Origin: JBFMGD01 sp040751775
Lineage (GTDB): Bacteria > Bacillota > Dethiobacteria > DTU022
Assembly (NCBI GenBank): GCA_040751775.1
Contig: JBFMGD010000001.1
Span: 1-64,000, forward strand
Direction: 5' to 3'
Length of the DNA: 64,000 nt
Shown: positions 1 through 7,857 of the stretch, one piece after another
How the letters are laid out: the number at the start of each line of letters is the position of its first letter
Numbering within the stretch: position 1 is the first letter of the stretch
The notes under the pieces: generated by a model
What the model saw: only the letters and a program-made list of their open reading frames with translations
The model's database searches: none
Told to the model about the DNA's origin: nothing
Made by a program: the position numbers and the translations under genes

Positions 1-120
1 TAGTAGAAGACCGGTTGAAACCCTTTCATTGTCAAAAAGTTATTGCATCGTTTTGTTCAGCAGCTTTTGGCTTGACCGCTCAATGCCGAAAACTGCGATA
101 AAAGGGCTGTAATCACGGAT

Positions 121-297
121 TCAGGAAAAAGATAGTAATCCACCTTTTTCCTCTAATCGCTTTGCCATTTTTATAACAGAAATCGAATCATTATTAATCA
201 CACCTATACTCTCTACATCTTGTCTCCCCTATTTTGCCGTCGCCACCGTAATCGAGTCTTTATCAACGTCAAGCCCTACAAATATGATATAATGCAT
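121..297 (-). pseudogene. IS110-family transposase N-terminal remnant
   Basis: On the minus strand an ATG at 297, preceded by a GGAGG ribosome site at about 307-312, opens a peptide containing FVGLDVDKDSITVA. This matches the start of IS110-family DEDD transposases, including the first catalytic Asp. The frame stops after about 22 codons; a neighbouring frame then continues with IGVINNDSISVIKMAKRLEEKG, the next conserved stretch. The element is therefore frameshifted and cut short, and no C-terminal Ser-containing domain is present in the window. It is a dead insertion-sequence relic at the edge of a decayed segment. Family assignment rests on motif recognition only. Confidence 0.6.
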
Positions 298-424
298 ATG
301 GGTCTGCCTCCTTCGTTTGTAGCTCTTTTCCTGCTATTATAGCAGGCCTAACCTACGTAGCGCGAATGGGGCCGGCCCTTCCATTATATCTATCTTTAAT
401 AACCACACCGGAGGGGATTGTCAA

Positions 425-1099
425 ATGCGGCTTTTCTCCATTTTGTTGATTACAGTTTGCCTCATGTTTACCCTGGTTGCCGGCTGCTCGCAGGTGGAAG
501 CGCCGGGCCAAGAACCGGGTAACGGATCCGGAGACGCCCTGGCTGCCTTTAAAGCATGGTTTGCCGATAACTACGGCGACGCGGCATGGTACGGCCAGGC
601 CGGAGAAATTAAGCAGGTAGCGCGCCTGCGTAAACCGGCGGTTCTCTTATTCGTCGATCTGGACAGTAGCGCCTTTATGAACGAGGCCAACGAGCTTCTC
701 AACGCCTGGTCCAATTCAGAACACAGCGGCGAGGCGGCCCTGCGCATCGTGCTTTCGGACGGTTCTGTCTTGGCGGTGCCGCTTTCCCTCGAATTGGCCG
801 GCAGCGTTCCGCCGCCCCCGGCATCCGCCGCCGATTTCATGATCTGGCTCGATACCGCCTTCGGTCCGGCCGGCGGCGACCCCGTCAACGAGGAATGGTA
901 CGGCCGCATCAAAAGCGCGGCCTTGAACGCGCAGCGCCAGTCCATCGAAATCGAAACTGACCTCAACTTCGGCTCCCCGGCTGACCGTGAGCTTGCCGAG
1001 GCAATCTCGCAGGTGCTGCAGCTGGCTAGGCCGGCGGACGTCCCTTGCTGGAGAGTCCTTTTTGCCGACGGGGCTAACGAGCTGAGCGGCTCGTTTTAA
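425..1099 (+). CDS. Putative lipoprotein of unknown function
   Basis: A 224-residue protein with a type II signal peptide: a short basic start, a hydrophobic stretch of about 15 residues and a lipobox VAGC with the acylated Cys at residue 21. A GGAGG site lies about 10 bases before the ATG. The mature part is acidic, with no family motif I recognise; it alternates WYG-containing segments with hydrophobic strands (around residues 75-85 and 110-125). It is presumably anchored to the outer face of the membrane. It stands alone, flanked by a transposase relic and a large inverted repeat that could end its transcript. Coding status is supported by length, ribosome site and signal peptide; function is unknown. 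Confidence 0.7.
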   Translation: MRLFSILLITVCLMFTLVAGCSQVEAPGQEPGNGSGDALAAFKAWFADNYGDAAWYGQAGEIKQVARLRKPAVLLFVDLDSSAFMNEANELLNAWSNSEHSGEAALRIVLSDGSVLAVPLSLELAGSVPPPPASAADFMIWLDTAFGPAGGDPVNEEWYGRIKSAALNAQRQSIEIETDLNFGSPADRELAEAISQVLQLARPADVPCWRVLFADGANELSGSF

Positions 1100-1107
1100 T
1101 GCCATAC

Positions 1108-1200
1108 AAGCAAGGGGACGTGGTTATTGCTTTTTCTTTCACGGTTTTGATTCAGATCTATTTACGAAGCATAAAAAGCAATAACCCCGTCCCCTTGCTT
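1108..1200. repeat. Large inverted repeat with 28-bp arms
   Basis: The arms are 1108-1135 and 1173-1200. They match at 27 of 28 positions and enclose a 37-base loop. Each contains the block AAGCAAGGGGACG. The structure could be a miniature mobile element or a repeat-derived terminator for the lipoprotein gene ending at 1099. It has no coding capacity. Confidence 0.7.
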
Positions 1201-1262
1201 TCTTTCGCTTAACCTTTACGGTAAAGGTAGTAGAGAGGAGCAATTGCTTACCTGGAGCAATA

Positions 1263-1289
1263 GGGACAGGGGGACAGGTCCCTTGTCCC
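1263..1289. repeat. GGGACA...TGTCCC hairpin repeat, copy 1
   Basis: A hairpin-forming unit starting GGGACAGG and ending CCCTTGTCCC. A related unit occurs at 57079-57103, and shorter GGGAC/GTCCC scraps are scattered in other spacers. This suggests a dispersed intergenic repeat family of the genome. Confidence 0.5.
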
Positions 1290-1306
1290 AAAATCATGGC
1301 AGGGAT

Positions 1307-1491
1307 AGGCCGGCTTTTTGAGTCAAAGCAACACAGAATGTGAAGCGCCGTTGTTGGGCTTGCCGCCTGCCGAGCTGGAGCAGAAGCTTTCCCAGCCCTG
1401 GGTCAAGGAAGGGCTTTATGTTCCCCTCGCCATGCTTGCGCCGGCGCAGGAAGAGCTGATCCCACAGCTGCTGCAGATCGAGGGGATCTGA
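1307..1491 (+). pseudogene. Penicillin-binding protein fragment
   Basis: An open stretch without a start codon, preceded by an in-frame TAG, reads LLGLPPAELEQKLSQPWVK, then YVPLAMLAP, and ends QIEGI-stop. This order (a short helix, the PWV-containing motif, then a LIPxLLxIxGI segment) resembles the N-terminal non-catalytic region of class B penicillin-binding proteins, just before the transpeptidase domain. No catalytic SxxK domain follows; the sequence switches at about 1490 into a transporter fragment. It is a deletion remnant with no function expected. The family call is from motif memory and could be tested by a profile search. Confidence 0.45.
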
Positions 1492-1684
1492 CGTGGACGA
1501 ACTGATCACCGCCCAGAAAAGGGCCGGCACCTATTCGGGGATGATGACCCTTTTCCGCAAAATAGTCAGCGCCGTGGTCCTCTTGCTAGTCGGCGGCATG
1601 CTGGGCGCCGCCGCCTGCCAGGCCCCGGAAACGGTGCGCTGCCTGCGTACACCCCCGCCGGTAATGAACGCCTGGCCGGCTTGA
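1490..1684 (+). pseudogene. GPH-type (MFS) sugar symporter fragment
   Basis: In the frame following the PBP remnant, DVDELITAQKRAGTYSGMM leads into a hydrophobic helix (VSAVVLLLVGGMLGAA). This pattern, Asp-Glu followed by a basic cluster, then GxxxGxM and a membrane segment, is typical of the cytoplasmic loop and next helix of glycoside-pentoside-hexuronide symporters. Only about 45 residues remain before unrelated sequence and a stop. There is no convincing start or ribosome site. The abrupt join to the PBP fragment at about 1490 looks like a deletion junction. Confidence 0.45.
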
Positions 1685-2038
1685 ACATGCCGGCCGCCAT
1701 GGGGACAGCTCGGCAGGTTTCCGCTATAACAGGGACAAGCGCCATAAATACTAAATTATCTGTCTACAATTATAATTGATCTGAACCGGATCGGAAATAT
1801 ATTATTAGTACACCCGCCGGCCGCGTTTGGGCCTGGGTGGGGAAAAAGGGCGCCGAAGTACGCAGGGGTAAACGGGCGGTTAATTAAAAAGCAGGAACAG
1901 CGAGCGGGGAAAGCGAATGATTCCGGCAAGGCAATACCGCAAAAATGCGGGATCGCAGCAGCTGCCGCAGCCCATCCACAGAAAGCTTAGGCGCAAACGA
2001 GCTTTCTTTCATAGACAAACGAAGAGGTGGGTGACAAG
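1685..2038. other. Spacer and possible structured leader
   Basis: No gene is visible. Bases 1900-2015 are GC-rich and contain small hairpins, one near 1950 (CCGC...GCGG arms) and one at about 1983-2006 (AAAGCT...AGCTTT arms). They sit directly before the ribosome site of the DUF2157 gene. The GGCAA...GATCGCA spacing recalls c-di-GMP-I aptamers, but the conserved core does not match, so no riboswitch is called. Confidence 0.3.
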
Positions 2039-4330
2039 ATGATCTCCGACGGCGCCTTATCCGAAAAAGCTCTCCTGCAGAACAAAATGTCCGGCGTCGC
2101 CGGCCGGCTGATCACGTTGGGTTACATCCTAGGCATATCCCTTATCCTTGCGGCGGTGGTCTATTTCTTCGCCGCCAACTGGCGGGGGATGCCCCGCTAT
2201 GGAAAAATCGCCCTCAGTATTGGCCTGATTATCCTGTTCTACAGCCTGTCGTTTATCTTCGCCCGGGCCATGAGACAGCGGGCGCTGCTGTCCGACCTGC
2301 TGCTCTTCGGCGGATGCGTCTCTTTCGGGGTGGGGTTGGCCCTACTGGGACAGCTATACAACGCCCATGCCGACAGCTATCTCCTCTTCCTGGTCTGGCT
2401 GGCACCGGCGCTCCTGTTCAGCTTGATTACCCGCTACCAGCCTTTTTACGTGCTCAGTTATATCCTCTTTCACCTGGCAGCCTGGTTTTTCCTCTGGCCT
2501 TCCTCGCACCTGCTGCACTGGGGCAGTGACAGGTTGTTTGCCGCCCTGCTCCTGCTGGCCGCGATCAACGCCGCCATCTTCCTGGTGACTGAATTCTCCG
2601 TTTTCGAATCGCCGCCGCTGCGCTTCCTCGGCTTTACCGCATTCCACCTGGCGCTGATCCCGCTGACGGTTTCTTCCGTCTTTCCCCGCTACGCCGGCGT
2701 CATGACCGCCCTCTACGCGGCGGTGGCCGCCTGGCTCTTTTACCTGCTGCTCAAAAAAAATGCGCTGCGCGGGCTGTCCGGCCTCCTTAGCTGCGCCGCA
2801 ACGCTGTTCCTGATCGTTAAATTCGCGGAGCTGGTGATGCGCTACAGTCGCAGCGTTTTGATCTACCTAGCGGTTTTGCTCTTTGCCGCCCTGCTGGTGG
2901 CCGGCAACGTCCTGCTGTTGAAATACCTGAACCGGGGCGGCCCGGAAGCAGGCAAAGGCGCCCGCAACCGCCACAGGGCCTTTACCGCTTTTATTACCTT
3001 CGCCGCGTCGCTCCTCGCCGTGGGGGCCATCGTCGGCCTGATCTCCCTCTATACCTATCGCTTTCCCGCTTACCCGCTGTTTTTGATCGCCGTCATTATC
3101 TTTATCCTCCCGCCGCTGCTGATCGATAAAGGCGATACGACGGTCAGGTCGACCCTGGTCTGCACCGGCTTGCTGGCGGTTCTGATCGCTTCATTGGAGA
3201 TACATTCCCTGCTCGTCGCCGGTTTCCTTGTTGCGATTATCGCGCTGCACCGCAGGATCGAAAGCGGGGCCGTGTTCTCCTTTGCCTACCTCTCCGTGCA
3301 CCTACTGCTGTTCATCACCGCCTACAAGTTGTTTTCTACCGGTTTCCTGTTTTTCTACAGAAACCACGATGTAATTCCGGCGCTGTTCACCTGCTACCTC
3401 CTGCTGAACGCGGGCGTCTACCTGCTTGCCTCCCGCCCGTGGCGCGCCGGCGCGTCCGCGCCGGCCGGGGGAACGGCTGGCCGCGATCTGCCTCACGCCG
3501 CCCTGCTGCTCAGGAACAGCGCCTTCTTCGGACTGCTCTCTTTCTTCGTCCTCACCTTTTTATTCGCGCATGCTTTAAGCGTTCATTACACCGTGAACGC
3601 GCTGTTCTTTATCGCCTTAACCGCTTTCCTCTTATGGGCGTTGCAGCGCGACCGCGCTGCGGAATACAAGCTGGGGCTGCTGTTTTGGTTCGCCTTTCTC
3701 GGCTACAAGTACTACGAGCTGGCCTGGAGGCTACTGCACAAGTCGATCGCCCTGCTGATCCTCGGGCTGGCCTTTTGCGCCGCGGCCTACCTGTTTGACT
3801 ATGCCCGGGGAGCCCGGGGAGCCGCCGTGCCGGCGCTGTTTTCCGTGAAACTTTCGCTGATTCTCCCGCTAATCGCCCTGCAGCTCCTAATCGTCGGGTT
3901 CCAGGCGGCGAAAAGCGAGTATCTGCTGGCCCACAGCACCCTGGTCAAGCTGGAACTGCACCCCGTGGACCCGCGCTCGCTGCTGCAAGGCGACTATATC
4001 GTTCTCGGCTACACGATCGCTTCACCCGATCTCCCCCTCAAGCTTCAACCGCTGGAAAAGGTCCAGATCGTCCTTGCCCCCGGCAGCGACGGGGTATACC
4101 GCTACACCGGCGTCTACCGCTACAAGGGGAAATTCAACCGGGAGTACGAGAGAAGCGGGGACGAGGTGCTGATCACCGGGCGCTCGGACGGCGGCGGCCT
4201 GATCTTCGGCATCGAAAGCTACTTCATTCCCGAAGGGAGCGGGAGGGAGCTGGAGCAGACGATCAACTATGCCTATGTCAGGGTAGCCGGCAACGGGGCC
4301 TCGCTCCTGGTGGAGGTGGCGGAGGAATAA
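2039..4330 (+). CDS. DUF2157 / GDYxxLxY membrane protein
   Basis: A polytopic membrane protein of about 763 residues. The N-terminal part (about residues 10-300 and repeated hydrophobic helices to about 610) fits DUF2157, with the characteristic FFAANW near residue 45. The C-terminal extracytoplasmic part carries LLQGDYIVLGY near residue 651, the signature of the GDYxxLxY family. In many bacteria these parts are separate neighbouring genes; here they form one chain. The first in-frame GTG at 2027 overlaps the AGGTGG ribosome site, so the ATG at 2039 is the better start. Function is unknown. It is the longest intact gene in an otherwise decayed segment. Confidence 0.85.
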   Translation: MISDGALSEKALLQNKMSGVAGRLITLGYILGISLILAAVVYFFAANWRGMPRYGKIALSIGLIILFYSLSFIFARAMRQRALLSDLLLFGGCVSFGVGLALLGQLYNAHADSYLLFLVWLAPALLFSLITRYQPFYVLSYILFHLAAWFFLWPSSHLLHWGSDRLFAALLLLAAINAAIFLVTEFSVFESPPLRFLGFTAFHLALIPLTVSSVFPRYAGVMTALYAAVAAWLFYLLLKKNALRGLSGLLSCAATLFLIVKFAELVMRYSRSVLIYLAVLLFAALLVAGNVLLLKYLNRGGPEAGKGARNRHRAFTAFITFAASLLAVGAIVGLISLYTYRFPAYPLFLIAVIIFILPPLLIDKGDTTVRSTLVCTGLLAVLIASLEIHSLLVAGFLVAIIALHRRIESGAVFSFAYLSVHLLLFITAYKLFSTGFLFFYRNHDVIPALFTCYLLLNAGVYLLASRPWRAGASAPAGGTAGRDLPHAALLLRNSAFFGLLSFFVLTFLFAHALSVHYTVNALFFIALTAFLLWALQRDRAAEYKLGLLFWFAFLGYKYYELAWRLLHKSIALLILGLAFCAAAYLFDYARGARGAAVPALFSVKLSLILPLIALQLLIVGFQAAKSEYLLAHSTLVKLELHPVDPRSLLQGDYIVLGYTIASPDLPLKLQPLEKVQIVLAPGSDGVYRYTGVYRYKGKFNREYERSGDEVLITGRSDGGGLIFGIESYFIPEGSGRELEQTINYAYVRVAGNGASLLVEVAEE

Positions 4331-4386
4331 CCCCGCCGCCGGTTGTTCTATTGTGTAATTAACCTGGGATGCGGAGGTGTGCCCCC

Positions 4387-4750
4387 GTGAATTTGTGGGA
4401 CGACCCGTCGATCGGGGCGCAGGTGAACGAGCTCCGGCCTCCCGCGCCCGACTCCGGCGCGCTCGGCGATATCCTCAAGCGGACCAGCCGTTTCGTCCAA
4501 AAATCGGGGGGCGCCTACCCGGTCTGCCTCACCGACCACAGGGTCCCACCGACACGGCCTACCTGGTCTGGTCATCCATCGATTTCCTCACCGCCATGTT
4601 CGAGCACCCGCGGGAGGTGCACCGGCTGATGCGCCTGGTGACCGACCTGATCATCGGCGCGGTCAAGGCTTCCCTCGCCGCCGCGGCTCCGGCCAAGTTC
4701 GTCCCCGTCTCCTTCCCGCCCGTCTACCTGGCCGACGGGGCGGGCGTCGG
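4387..4750 (+). pseudogene. Uroporphyrinogen-decarboxylase-like fragment, frameshifted
   Basis: A GTG at 4387 with a GGAGGTG site starts NLWDDPSIGAQVNELRPP and continues to YPVCLTDH. Near 4545 the reading frame slips, and the next frame continues with GPTDTAYLVWSSIDFLTAMF, then HPREVHRLMRLVTD. These are hallmark segments of the URO-D superfamily used in haem synthesis and in corrinoid methyltransferases. The sequence runs to FPPVYLADGAGVGLI and then turns into an unrelated C-terminal fragment without any catalytic C-terminal half. It is a broken gene; the original substrate (porphyrin or a methylated corrinoid donor) cannot be told. Confidence 0.6.
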
Positions 4751-4997
4751 GCTCATCCTGCGCACCCTCGACTATTTCCGCGCCGCCGGGCGGCCTTACG
4801 ACGGGCGCATGTCCGACGCCCTGCAGCTGCTCCTGAACAAGCGGCGCGAGGACGGCGCCTGGCCCCTGCAAGCGAAACAGCCCGGACAGGTCCATTTCGA
4901 CATGGAAAAGCCCGGCCGGCCCAGCCGCTGGAACACCCTGCGCACCCTGCACGTAATAGAGCACTTCGCGAACGGCCCGGGTGTGACGCCTCTGTAA
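4751..4997 (+). pseudogene. Squalene-cyclase/prenyltransferase-fold C-terminal fragment
   Basis: Continuing in frame from the URO-D remnant, the sequence becomes LRTLDYFRAAGRPYDGRM, then ALQLLLNKRREDGAWPL and a final PSRWNTLRTLHVI. The DGxWPL motif, the preceding K/R-rich turn and the SRWNTLRTL ending are typical of alpha/alpha-barrel proteins related to squalene cyclases, often found as stand-alone hypothetical proteins. Only the last 80 or so residues survive. The fusion to the URO-D fragment is in frame but almost certainly a deletion accident, since neither half is complete. Confidence 0.5.
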
Positions 4998-5172
4998 AGC
5001 GCCCGCCCTTGAACCCGCTAGCGGGCCGGGCCGGCGCTCCCTGGCAGGGAGTAAACGGGGCGGAAAAGAATATCTTCCTAATGGAAAAAGTTTTCGCCCT
5101 GCCCCGGCCGGCATAAGCCGCCGGCTTCCGCGCCGGCGAGCACGAGAAACCGTTGAAAGAGGAAAAAACAGT

Positions 5173-6117
5173 GTGAAAATTGAAACAGCTTCTCGAGACC
5201 AAGCCAGGCGAAGGGAGACGAACAGCTTGAAGGTTATCGATATTCACACCCACCTCGAATTGCACCTGCCCGGAGTGCCGCAGGATCCGCAGCGGAAGCG
5301 GCCGCCCCGCCTCTTTATGAAGCTCTACGAAAAAATGGGCTACAGCACTCCGCTCTGGCGCAGCGGCAACTACCCCGAGCCGATCCGCATCCTTATCTCC
5401 CTGGACAACCAACTGCGCCTCTCCATGGCTTCCGCCGAAAACCTGCTCGCCTACATGGACCGCAGCGGCGTCTCCGTGAGCGTGGCCATGCCGATCGCCC
5501 CCTTCGTCAGCTCGCAGCTCTACCTAGATAAGGTGGCCGGCAATCCCAGGCTACTTGCCTTCGCCGGGGCCCACCCGGACGACACCGCCTGGCCGGCCAA
5601 CCTGCGCGCGGCGATGGTCGGAGGTTGCCGCGGCCTGAAAATCCACCCGATCGCCCAGCAGCTGGAGCCGTCCTGCGAGTTTTACTTTAACCTGCTCGAG
5701 GAGTTCCGGGCTTACGGTAAGCCGGTGCTGACCCACACCGGCACCTTCGACTACTTCATCCCGCGCAGCCCCTGCGCGGCCTACGGCAGCCCGGAGCGCT
5801 TCCGCAAGCTGATTTCTTCTTTCCCCGACGTCCCCTTCATCCTCGGGCACATGGGTATCCACGAGCGCGAGGCCGCCATCGCCCTGGCCCTTAAGTACGA
5901 TAACGTCTACCTGGAGACCTCGTTTCAGTCCGCGGCGGTGATTCGCCGCGCTGTGCGGCAGGTGGGCCGCGAGCGCGTCCTCTTCGGCTCGGACTGGCCG
6001 GAGTCGGAACAGCTGATTCCCCTGAAGATGGCGCGCCGCGCCGCCGGGCGGGACAGCGACCTGGCCGAGCGGCTCCTCTGGAAAAACGCCGAAGCGCTGA
6101 TCGGGCCGGTGGACTGA
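5173..6117 (+). CDS. Amidohydrolase-family metal-dependent hydrolase
   Basis: A 314-residue TIM-barrel hydrolase of the amidohydrolase 2 / TatD-like group. Visible metal and catalytic motifs: DIHTHLEL near the N-terminus (HxH), GLKIHP (about residue 155), LTHTG (about 190), ILGHMG (about 222) and FGSDWPES (about 275, the final Asp). It probably hydrolyses or decarboxylates a small carboxylated or cyclic substrate in the cytoplasm; the substrate is unknown. The GTG at 5173 has a GAAAGAGG site, but a TTG at 5227, preceded by AAGGGAG, would start right at the conserved KVIDIHTH and is a serious alternative. A small membrane protein gene follows after 3 bases. Confidence 0.8.
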   Translation: MKIETASRDQARRRETNSLKVIDIHTHLELHLPGVPQDPQRKRPPRLFMKLYEKMGYSTPLWRSGNYPEPIRILISLDNQLRLSMASAENLLAYMDRSGVSVSVAMPIAPFVSSQLYLDKVAGNPRLLAFAGAHPDDTAWPANLRAAMVGGCRGLKIHPIAQQLEPSCEFYFNLLEEFRAYGKPVLTHTGTFDYFIPRSPCAAYGSPERFRKLISSFPDVPFILGHMGIHEREAAIALALKYDNVYLETSFQSAAVIRRAVRQVGRERVLFGSDWPESEQLIPLKMARRAAGRDSDLAERLLWKNAEALIGPVD

Positions 6118-6120
6118 CAG

Positions 6121-6348
6121 ATGAACAAGTTTGATCGAATTTTCGCGGGTCTTGTCCGCGGTATTTTTATTACAGCCTTACCGCTTTATCTCTTCTGGTG
6201 GGGCAGTTACCTGCTAGGCGCCGGCGAAACGAGCATTCCATTCTGGGCTCTGTTCGGGCTGGCTGCCGGCGCCGTGCTTACCCTTGTTTTCATCCGCAAA
6301 CTCGCCGGCCGGTTCTACGCTCTCGGCCCGGCCACGAAGATCTTTTGA
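6121..6348 (+). CDS. Small two-helix membrane protein
   Basis: A 75-residue protein with two hydrophobic segments (about residues 11-32 and 38-58) and a positively charged loop and tail, suggesting a hairpin in the membrane. It starts 3 bases after the amidohydrolase stop and overlaps, through TTGA, the apparent start of a broken ABC-2 permease. I do not recognise a family. It may be intact or itself the N-terminal remnant of a longer gene; the surrounding decay argues for caution. Confidence 0.4.
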   Translation: MNKFDRIFAGLVRGIFITALPLYLFWWGSYLLGAGETSIPFWALFGLAAGAVLTLVFIRKLAGRFYALGPATKIF

Positions 6349-7008
6349 AGAAGGTAACCACCTACTTGGTGAACCGGGATATCCGGTTCGGCAACCTCAA
6401 TAGCAAAAAAACTGGTCTTCTTTCCCCTAGCATTCCCAACCATGGCCATCCTTGTTTTCGGGGGCATGTTCGGCAACGCGCCCAACCCTCTTTTGGGGGG
6501 CACGGCACGGTAGATGTTTCCGTACCGGCCTACATGGTGATCGTATTTTTGGTCAACGGGATCATGACGCTGCCCCTTAACCTGGCCACTTACCGTGAAA
6601 GGAAGATTCATCGCCATCCTGATTGTTGTGAGGAGGCTTGTTTTCGACCTTAAATTTCTCGGCGATATAGTCCCCATAATTGTCGCCTGCATGCTCTCGA
6701 TCGCGAGCTTGTTCGCTCTCGGTTTTCTTATCACCGCTGTTTACCCGAACATGAGGGCGGCCAACGCCGTGGCCAACCTGGCCTATTTCCCCATGCTTTT
6801 TTTAAGCGGGGCTACTGTCCCGTTGGAAATAATGCCCGAATTTATGCTCAAGATAAGCAAGATCTTCCCCGCCACTTATGCCGTATCATTGCAGAAAGGA
6901 GTATGGCTGGGCGACGGTTTACCGGAATATAAGCTGGAGATCATCGTCCTGCTGGCGGTACTGGTTGCCAGCGCCGCGGTATCGGCGAAGACTTTTCGAT
7001 GGGAGTGA
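6345..7008 (+). pseudogene. ABC-2 type transporter permease, multiply frameshifted
   Basis: Pieces of one permease are readable in three frames in the right order. They are LKKVTTYLVNRDIRF; FPLAFPTMAILVFGGMFGN; VDVSVPAYMVIVFLVNGIM with NLATYRERKI; then from about 6650 a long segment including FALGFLITAVYPN, LSGATVPLEIMPEFM and FPATYAVSLQKG, ending at 7008. These are the typical helices and loops of ABC-2 drug/antibiotic export permeases. At least two frameshifts, plus an apparent loss of sequence near 6600-6640, make it non-functional. No ATPase partner gene is nearby, consistent with deletion of the rest of the transporter operon. Confidence 0.7.
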
Positions 7009-7029
7009 TTTTTCAAAATCCGGAGTGGT

Positions 7030-7573
7030 GGCTGTTTTTTTTACCAGCCTGTTCTTAACAGTAGGCCTTAAGGTTGTACATTCTTTTATCTCAGGTTTGC
7101 CTATAAGTATGGTGGATATGGTGGTAATCGGAGTAATTGTCTTGGGCATTGTCCTGACTTTTTTGCAACGGCCCGCCAGGAATTTTGCTTGTCGGCGCTG
7201 TTATTTTAATACAAGGGTTGAAAAGCCTTATGGGTGTTTTCTTCTGGGCAGCAGATCTGCTCATTCCAGTAATTATGCTTGTCGTTGGCCTCATTTTTCG
7301 CAAACATATTCCTCGGAAAATTAATTACTTGTACGGTTAACGTACATCGAGATCAATGGCGTCTCAAAAGGCCTGGGAGTATGCCAATCGCCGCTTGGGA
7401 GTGTTATGAGAATAGGCTGTTTGCTGCTCGCCCTGATTGTGCCGATTAAGTTGTTGGCTCCCATAGATCCGGACAATCTTTCCCTGATTATTGCCGCAGT
7501 CGGGATTACAGCCATGCTCGCCAGTATTCCGGTAGTGGAGAAGGAGCTGCAGCAAAAATTTGGCCGTTAAAAT
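7030..7573 (+). pseudogene. SdpI-family immunity-like membrane protein, broken
   Basis: Successive frames contain hydrophobic helices (ISGLPISMVDMVVIGVIVLG; then GVFFWAADLLIPVIMLVVGL) followed by RKINYLYG, stop, RTSRSMASQKAWEYANRRLG. The last part is the SdpI-family hallmark (GYRTxxSM...W..AN...G). The expected Tyr codon is TAA at 7338-7340, a clean nonsense change. A further frameshift near 7400 leads to two final helices ending ELQQKFGR-stop at about 7570. SdpI proteins confer immunity to the SdpC cannibalism toxin or act as related sensors. No sdpABC-like genes are visible nearby. Confidence 0.6.
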
Positions 7574-7662
7574 GAAAATCAGGGTCGACAAGGGGTTCTT
7601 CATGGGGATGAATTAAGAAAAAATTGCCCCGTCTCCAAGTGCCTCGGCACGTGCAGTTATGC

Positions 7663-7690
7663 AAAAACCGTCCTGGATATTTCCAGGACG
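7663..7690 (-). terminator. Rho-independent terminator of tRNA-Ala
   Basis: Read on the minus strand, CCGTCCTGG and CCAGGACGG pair around a short loop and are followed by TTTTTG. It lies 5 bases past the tRNA 3' end. Confidence 0.85.
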
Positions 7691-7694
7691 GCGA

Positions 7695-7770
7695 TGGTGG
7701 ACGTGAGGGGACTCGAACCCCTGACCTCCTGAATGCGAGCCAGGCACTCTCCCGACTGAGCTACACGCCC
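7695..7770 (-). tRNA. tRNA-Ala (anticodon CGC)
   Basis: A 76-nt cloverleaf on the minus strand. The acceptor stem GGGCGUG pairs with CACGUCC, the D-arm contains AGCUCAGUCGGGAGAGU, and the anticodon loop CUCGCAU lies inside a CCUGG/UCAGG stem. The T-arm GGUUCGAGUCC follows, and the CCA end is encoded. Anticodon CGC reads GCG codons, i.e. alanine. It is a single tRNA with its own promoter and terminator. Confidence 0.95.
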
Positions 7771-7781
7771 ATGCAAGAGCT

Positions 7782-7810
7782 ATTATAGCAAACAGACGGG
7801 TTTTAGGCAA
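7782..7810 (-). promoter_or_regulatory. Sigma-A type promoter of tRNA-Ala
   Basis: On the minus strand TTGCCT (7805-7810) is followed after exactly 17 bases by TATAAT (7782-7787), about 12 bases before the tRNA 5' end. Confidence 0.8.
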
Positions 7811-7857
7811 GGTGTTCAAAAAACGAAGTGTTAAAAAAAAACAAAGCCGGCGCCTGC

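Noticed and set aside
121..297. Active IS110 insertion element
   Set aside because: The transposase frame is broken after 22 codons and the C-terminal half is absent.
1915..2010. Possible c-di-GMP-I riboswitch before the DUF2157 gene
   Set aside because: Hairpins and GGCAA/GATCGCA spacing are suggestive, but the GAAA tetraloop, its receptor and the GACGCAAAGCC core are missing. A covariance search would decide.
4572..5114. Long minus-strand open frame of 180 codons
   Set aside because: It lies antisense to the URO-D/squalene-cyclase remnants, has low-complexity Gly/Arg-rich sequence and no ribosome site; a high-GC shadow.
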